A model generated the notes under the pieces. That model had not been told where the DNA came from, made no database searches, and saw only the letters and a list, made by a program, of their open reading frames with translations. Positions 31,159 to 36,407 of a DNA stretch of 36,407 bases are shown piece by piece. Origin of the DNA: Cochliopodium minus. Its lineage: Eukaryota; Discosea; Himatismenida; Cochliopodiidae. The stretch is from contig JAMYWO010000358.1 of assembly GCA_024220525.1 (NCBI GenBank), forward strand, positions 1 to 36,407, read 5' to 3'. Numbering within the stretch: position 1 is the first letter of the stretch; the number at the start of each line of letters is the position of its first letter. A program made the translations under genes and the position numbers.

Positions 31159-33562
31159 ATGAAACAAAACTCCACTTCTTGTTTTTCTCGTCACAATATT
31201 TTTTTGAAAGGTAATAAAGGTATAAGAAAAAAAAATTAATAAAAAGAATATTTAAAAAATTAAAATGAATAAAAATAAATAAAATGAAAATAAAATAATT
31301 TAAATTTAGAAAATGGAGATGTTTATTCATTTGGGAGTAATGGTTACGGACAATGTGGAAAAGGAAATAGAACTCCTGCCAAAACACCAACTTTGATTAT
31401 GAATAATCCTAAAATAAAATCAATTGTCTTGGGAATATACAATTCTTTTTATTTGGAAGGTAATTTTAATTTTTTTATTATTTATTAAAATTCTTTTTAT
31501 TAATTATTTTACTAGATTTTTTATTTTTGTCCATTTTACCAGATTTTTTTAATTATAATTTTTTATTTTTTGAAAAATTTTTTTAGAAGATGGAAATTTG
31601 TTTGGATGTGGTAATTTTACTTCAAAAACAAAATATTTTTTTTAGGATTATTTAATTTTAAATAATTTAGGTCATAACGATTATGGACATTTGGGAATAA
31701 AAAATAATAAAACAAATTTATCAACATTTACTTTCATTTCTTCTAATGTTACTCAAATTTGTGCTTCTTATAAACTCGTTTTTATTCAAAAAGGTAATTT
31801 AATTATTAAATTATTCCATTTCTTTTTATTTTTCATCTTTTTTATTTTTTAAATTTTTTTTTTATTTTTTTTTTATTTTTTTTTAATTATAATTTATTTT
31901 AGATGATGGGAAAATATATTGGAGTGGATATTGGGAAGGATTAAATAGACTAAGTGATGGTTTTACAGAAATAAACATTGATAATGTCATCTCTTTTTCT
32001 TGTGGATCTAATCATGCTTTGTTTTTAAAAAGTAAAAAGTTTATTAAAAAAATTAGAAATCAACTAAAATGAAAAAAAATAAAAAATAAAAAATAAATAA
32101 ATAATTAAAATTTTTAAAAAAGAAAATGGAGAAGTGTGGGTGATGGGAAATAATAAATTTGGACAATGTGGATTTGAAAAAAAAGTAAATGAAGTGAATG
32201 TCCCTCTTCTTTTATTAACAGATCCTAATATTCTTTCTATTTCTTGTGGATACGGTTCTTCTTTCATTTTAACTCGTAAAAGGATGGAAAAAAAAAATCT
32301 AAAATAAAATACATTAAATTTATTATACAAACACAATAAAAAATAAAATATAAAAATAAAATAAAAATATGTAAAATAATAATAATAAAAAAACATTAAA
32401 TTTATTATACAAACACAAATAAAAAATAAAATGTAAAAATAAAATAAAAAAATGTAAAATATAAAACAAGAATAAAAATTAAAAAATAAATAATAAAAAA
32501 TAAATGAAATATAATAAATAATTGGTTAAAAATCACTTATTTTTTACACAGATTATAAAATCAATAAAGTAAATTTAATTAATAATTTAAAATAAAAAAA
32601 GGAGAAGAAAAAGGAAATACAATTTTGAAATGTTTTGGATATAATTCACATGGGCAATTAGGACTAGGAAATACCAAAAATATATTTTCGATTCAAACAA
32701 TAAATTCTTTCCCAAATATTTGTTCTGTTCATTGTGGTGGATTCTCTTTTAGTTTCATTTTAACAAGTAAACAATTTAAATTTATGGATAATACAAAAAT
32801 TATTAATATGTATAAAATCATTTTCAAAATAAAAAATAAAAAATAAAAAATCATAATCAAAAATAAAATTCATTACCAAAATAAAAAATAAAATTACTTG
32901 TTAAATATAAATTTTTTAGGAGATGGAGAAGTTTATGGAAGTGGAAACAATGAATATGCACAACTTGGATTAAGAAATAAAAAAACTATTTCTTCTTTTA
33001 CAAAAATTAATCTTCAAAACATTTCTTACATTACAACTGGATATTACCATTCTGTTTTTGTTAACAGTAAAAAATTTATACATTTATTTTTATTCATTAT
33101 TTTATCTTGTTTATTATTTAAATAAAAATATATTTCTATGAATATTATTTATTAGGAAATAAAGAAATATTTTTTTGTGGAAGTTGTCAATTAGGATTGG
33201 GAAATACAATGAAAAGAAACACGCCTTGCAAACTTGAATTTGATGATATCAAATTGATTCAAAACAATGTTCTTTGCTGTGTAACAAAAATTTAATTTTA
33301 ATTTTGTTTAAATAATTTTATTTTTAATTTTTTAAAAAATTGACTTTCTTTTCCATTTTTGTTTTTATAATAATCATTTTTAATTATTAAAATTCACCTT
33401 TATTAGAATTGGTCTCCAGAAGAACACAAATATTTTCCAAAAGGATTCAAAGATAGAATAAAAGTGTTTGTGTTGTGCTTGAAAAGGATTTCTTCTTTCA
33501 ACAAACTTTACAAAATACCAAAACCTATTTTGTTCATTGTCATTGGATCAGTGAAACATTAA
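31159..33562 (+). CDS. RCC1-repeat protein, tandem copy B
   Basis: Ten exons: 31159-31210, 31310-31459, 31587-31610, 31671-31793, 31903-32031, 32123-32275, 32602-32766, 32920-33066, 33156-33280, 33407-33562. Total length is the same as copy A (407 aa). Exon 1 (MKQNSTSCFSRHNIFLK) differs from copy A at 7 of 52 bases. The C-terminal end differs as well: 'LYKIPKPILFIVIGSVKH' here against 'LFKIPKPVLFLVIVSVDF' in copy A. Everything between is apparently the same. Domain content is as in copy A: about seven RCC1 blades and the WSPxxHK module. The C-terminus of copy B resembles the decayed fragment at 26361-26475 more than it resembles copy A, which suggests several old paralogs with mixing between them. 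Confidence 0.92.
31308..33509 (+). repeat. Duplicated 2.2-kb segment, copy B
   Basis: Partner of 28392-30593. Identity covers exons 2-9, most of exon 10 and all intervening introns, while flanking exon 1 (about 87% identical) and the 3' tail are diverged. Confidence 0.85.
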
Positions 33563-34081
33563 AAAGTTTGTTGACTCAAATTGAAATATTTCTTCAGTAG
33601 AGCATTTTTTTAAAAAACAATTCCATCAAATATTAATTCGTAAAAACTTCAATGTTTGAACAAAAAAGAACTTTTTGTTACTATTTATTAATTCATAGTT
33701 TGAAAGAAGAAATTAAATGAGGATTGTTAATATGGTACCCAAAAATGCATTGAAATGTGACAAATAATGTGAAGCTGGAACACATAACTAAAAATTATAA
33801 AAAACTAATTAATAAGCTCATATGTCTATTCAATGGAAGATTTCATAGATGAGATATAGGTTCTTTCTTGAGAAGTTTTCACAAGTAAATAGCTTTTAGT
33901 TTTGTTTTTCCCATTTAATTAAAATATTTGGTGTGATTTTTTTTTTAATGATGCTAATTTCCTTTTTTTCAATTGTTGTTCTTTTGGATTTAAATGACCT
34001 TTTTTAGTTTTAATAATCAAGATATCTTTCCAACATTTTTTTTAGAAATGGTAAAAAATTAAATTAAAAAACAACTATAAA
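33563..34081. promoter_or_regulatory. Intergenic region upstream of the Ras gene
   Basis: This 519-bp stretch between RCC1 copy B and the Ras-like gene is AT-rich with no reading frame or repeat that I can support. It presumably holds the Ras promoter. Confidence 0.4.
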
Positions 34082-34809
34082 ATGCTGCAAGGAAAGTCTA
34101 ACAAAATCTTCTTCAATGGAGACATTAAACTTATGGTTATTGGTGATACAGGTTCAGGTGAAAAATTTGTTTTTTTTAATTTTCCATCTCAAAAATAAAC
34201 ATTGAAGGAAAATCCTGTCTAACAAAGAAATTTATGTAAATATTATTTTTTCTTTATAAAAACCATTTTAACTGAAAAATATTAAATTACATTAATATAT
34301 TATAATTAAAAATATATTATAAAAAAAGGTACAATACTTATAACAGTGAATATAATCCTACAATAGCAGATGGATACAGAAAAAAAGTGGAGATATATAG
34401 AGATAATATGATTGTAGATATCTTGGACGTATCTGGACAAGAGGAATATATGAGGGAAAAATTTTATAGATTGGCAGATGGATTCATTATTGTATATTCT
34501 GTGATGGATAGGCATTCATTCCAAGAATTGATAGGTTTCATCGAATACATCATAAAATTGAAACAGCGGAGAATTCCTATCTTGATAGTTGGTTGTAAAT
34601 CTGATGTGGATTCTTCAGTGAGGGAAGTCACATCCGATGAAGCAAATAAACTATGCGATAAATTGAAATTGGATTATCTTGAGACCTCTGCCAAAATAGG
34701 ATATAATGTCCTCAATGTTTTTTCAGATATCATCATGAAAGTTTACAACTACAAATTGAATTACCACACCCAAACTGATAAAAAGAAAAAGAGATGTACC
34801 ATATTTTGA
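34082..34809 (+). CDS. Ras-family small GTPase with CAAX box
   Basis: Three exons: 34082-34157, 34208-34235 (28 nt) and 34329-34809. Total 585 nt, 194 aa. G1 P-loop 'GDTGSGKS' is split by the first intron. Switch I is 'YNPTIADGY', with the Thr35 equivalent present. G3 is 'DVSGQE' (canonical DTAGQE), with the Gln61 equivalent present. G4 is 'GCKSD', where the usual Asn of NKxD is Cys. G5 is 'ETSAK'. The C-terminus is polybasic 'KKKKR' then CTIF, a CAAX box for prenylation (Phe at X allows geranylgeranyl- or farnesyltransferase). The closest subfamily is Ras/Rap. It should be a membrane-anchored GTP switch and a possible client of RasGEF proteins such as the one at 893-7699, though nothing here shows that pairing. 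The ATG start lies 17 residues before the first beta-strand motif 'LMVIGD'. Confidence 0.92.
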
Positions 34810-35079
34810 TACAAAATAAAAAATAATTAATCATTTTAATTGAAAAAAAAAAAAAAATGTAAAAAATGAATAAATAATAACAAGAACAATTGAAATAGCT
34901 TCAGATTATTAAACAATTTTTTGAAGAAATTATGAACAATTTTGAGATATTTTAATTTTGACAAAGGTGAATTAATTAAAAAAACAAGATTGATTAAGAT
35001 TGCATGTTTTGATTTTTTGTCTTAGTTTAAAAAAATTTTTTTTTTACATTTTTTTTTAAACTTATTTTTAATTTTATTT

Positions 35080-36188
35080 TTAATTGACGTCACTAAAAAC
35101 AGGAGGGTGGATATCAGCATCCAAATCAATGGACTGCAAAAAGTCCAAAACATCATTAGCAAGAATGGTGGCTTGGAGTCTGCTGAAGACTTTCTTCATA
35201 ACGAGGATGTCCTCCTCTTTCTCGAGAGGCGAGCCCATGATGTTGACGATCACCCTCACCATGTATATTGCCAATCCCACCTTTACTGAACTTTCCAAAA
35301 CTCCCTGTTTTCCATAAAAAAAAAAGAAATTTTTTATTTTTTATTTTTATTTTTTTTTAATTATTATTTTTCAAATTTATTTTTATTTTTATTTTTTATT
35401 TTTTACTTTTTATTTTTATTTTTTTATTATTTTTTGTTTCATTTTTATTTTCTTATTTATTTTGAAAAAAAGCATCAAAATACTTCTCCAATCAATTATT
35501 TTTTCCATTATTTTTTGTTATTATTAACTTTATTTTTATTTTGTAAGTTTTTTTATTTTATTTATTTTAATTTGAAATTAATTATTTTTAATTTAATTAC
35601 CATATCCAAATTTCCAGTTCTAACAGGATCACATCCGTTGATGACTTCATCCAAATAAATCTGTAAGAATTGGGATTGCTGTTTCTTTCGGGTGTTCAAA
35701 GACAAGCAACGAGACAAAAACACCGCCAAATCATACCCAACAAAGAACACACAACTTTGCTGCCAATCGTGAACAACCAAGTTTAAGCTTCCTATTTTAT
35801 TTATTTTTAAATAAAATTTCAAAAAAATATCGTTTTTTTTCTTCAAAAGAATTTTATTTTTTTATTTTTTATTTTTTATTTTTTATTTTTTAATTTATTT
35901 ATTTCAATTTATTTATTATTTTTTTTTTTATTTTTTTATTTATTTTTATTTTTTATTTTTATTTATTTTACCTTCATAAGGGGAATGGAAATAACAATCA
36001 TCAGGAGAAAAATCACCATGAACAACAGAATGAGGCAAAAACTTTTCACTGAAATCCAAAATGGACCAAAAAAGTTCTTTGACAAACTCTATCGTCTCCA
36101 AAAACTGAGGGAGCAGTTTTATTTTGAACACTTGGGTGAAAAACTCTTCTATGCGTGAATATTGTTCGCAGAATTTGTCATAAATAAC
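35080..36188 (-). CDS. APH-type kinase (phosphotransferase) domain protein, 3' part
   Basis: Three exons on the minus strand: 35972-36188, 35601-35791 and 35080-35304 (stop TAA), 211 codons including the stop. Upstream exons, including the N-lobe, lie beyond the right edge. 'VVHGDFSPDDCYF' matches the catalytic loop of the aminoglycoside phosphotransferase/choline-kinase-like fold (HGDxxxxN), except that the Mg-binding Asn is Asp. 'NLVVHDWQQS' matches the DFG-equivalent 'DWQ' motif, and 'GYDLAVFLSRCL' the following 'DLAYFL' helix. These enzymes phosphorylate small molecules. The substrate cannot be inferred, and antibiotic resistance should not be assumed. The gene is convergent with the Ras gene, 270 bp apart. 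The change at the Asn position leaves activity uncertain. Confidence 0.8.
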
Positions 36189-36407
36189 CTTTCAGTTTTT
36201 TTATTTTGGTAAAAATAAAATTAATAAAAAAAAAAAAATTTTTATTAAAAAAAATGTTGATCATCTTTTAAAGAAGTAAATGAAAAAAAATCATAAAAAT
36301 TAATTATAATTTCATAAATGTTTGTTCAAAAAAAAAATAAAATAAAAAAATGAGTAAAAATAGTTTATAATTTACAATAAATAAATAAAAAATAATAATG
36401 TAAAAAT
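36189..36407. other. Non-coding AT-rich end of window
   Basis: This is probably an intron of the kinase gene, since the exon at 35972-36188 begins with a good acceptor and the protein's N-lobe is missing. No exon is recognisable here. Confidence 0.5.

Noticed and set aside
28392-33509. Mobile element as the cause of the 2.2-kb repeat
   Set aside because: The block contains only host RCC1 exons and introns. There are no terminal repeats, no target-site duplications and no transposase or reverse transcriptase.

Overview
The window is nuclear DNA from an extremely AT-rich, intron-dense protist. Coding exons are separated by many short GT..AG introns made almost entirely of A/T runs. All spliced exons read in the standard genetic code. 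The gene set (tandem RasGEF, Ras GTPase, BEACH/WD40, PX domain, Sel1 repeats, several RCC1-repeat paralogs) fits an amoeboid protist; Anaeramoeba-type genomes look like this, but that assignment is an inference. I found no rRNA, tRNA, CRISPR array, prokaryotic operon, virus or transposon.

Layout, left to right: (1) 36-781 (+), the 3' part of a Sel1-repeat gene. (2) 893-7699 (-), a 1205-aa protein with two complete RasGEF_N + RasGEF units in series. (3) 7706-10904 (+), a PX domain fused to a bacterial-type DJ-1/PfpI domain, whose catalytic cysteine codon is supplied by a predicted 3-nt micro-exon. (4) 11006-13734 (-), an RCC1-repeat protein. (5) 14100-15057 (+), a 184-aa protein with two copies of a small domain. 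(6) 15358-26213 (+), a 2258-aa BEACH protein with 21 exons. (7) 26361-33562 (+), an RCC1 array: a relic exon, a broken gene and two intact genes sharing about 2.2 kb of apparently identical sequence. (8) 34082-34809 (+), a Ras-like GTPase. (9) 35080-36188 (-), the 3' part of an APH-type kinase gene.

The exon models were built by hand from frame continuity and GT..AG boundaries. For every complete gene the exon lengths sum to a multiple of three, which is a useful internal check. Individual boundaries may still be off by a base or two, and first exons are the weakest calls. The products are mostly signalling and membrane-trafficking proteins, but nothing in the sequence shows that they act together.

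The observations most worth a second look are the catalytic 3-nt micro-exon in the PX-DJ-1 gene, the PX-DJ-1 fusion itself, the double RasGEF with a degenerate second catalytic half, and the conversion-like homogenised RCC1 pair with its shared C-terminal 'WSPxxHK' module.
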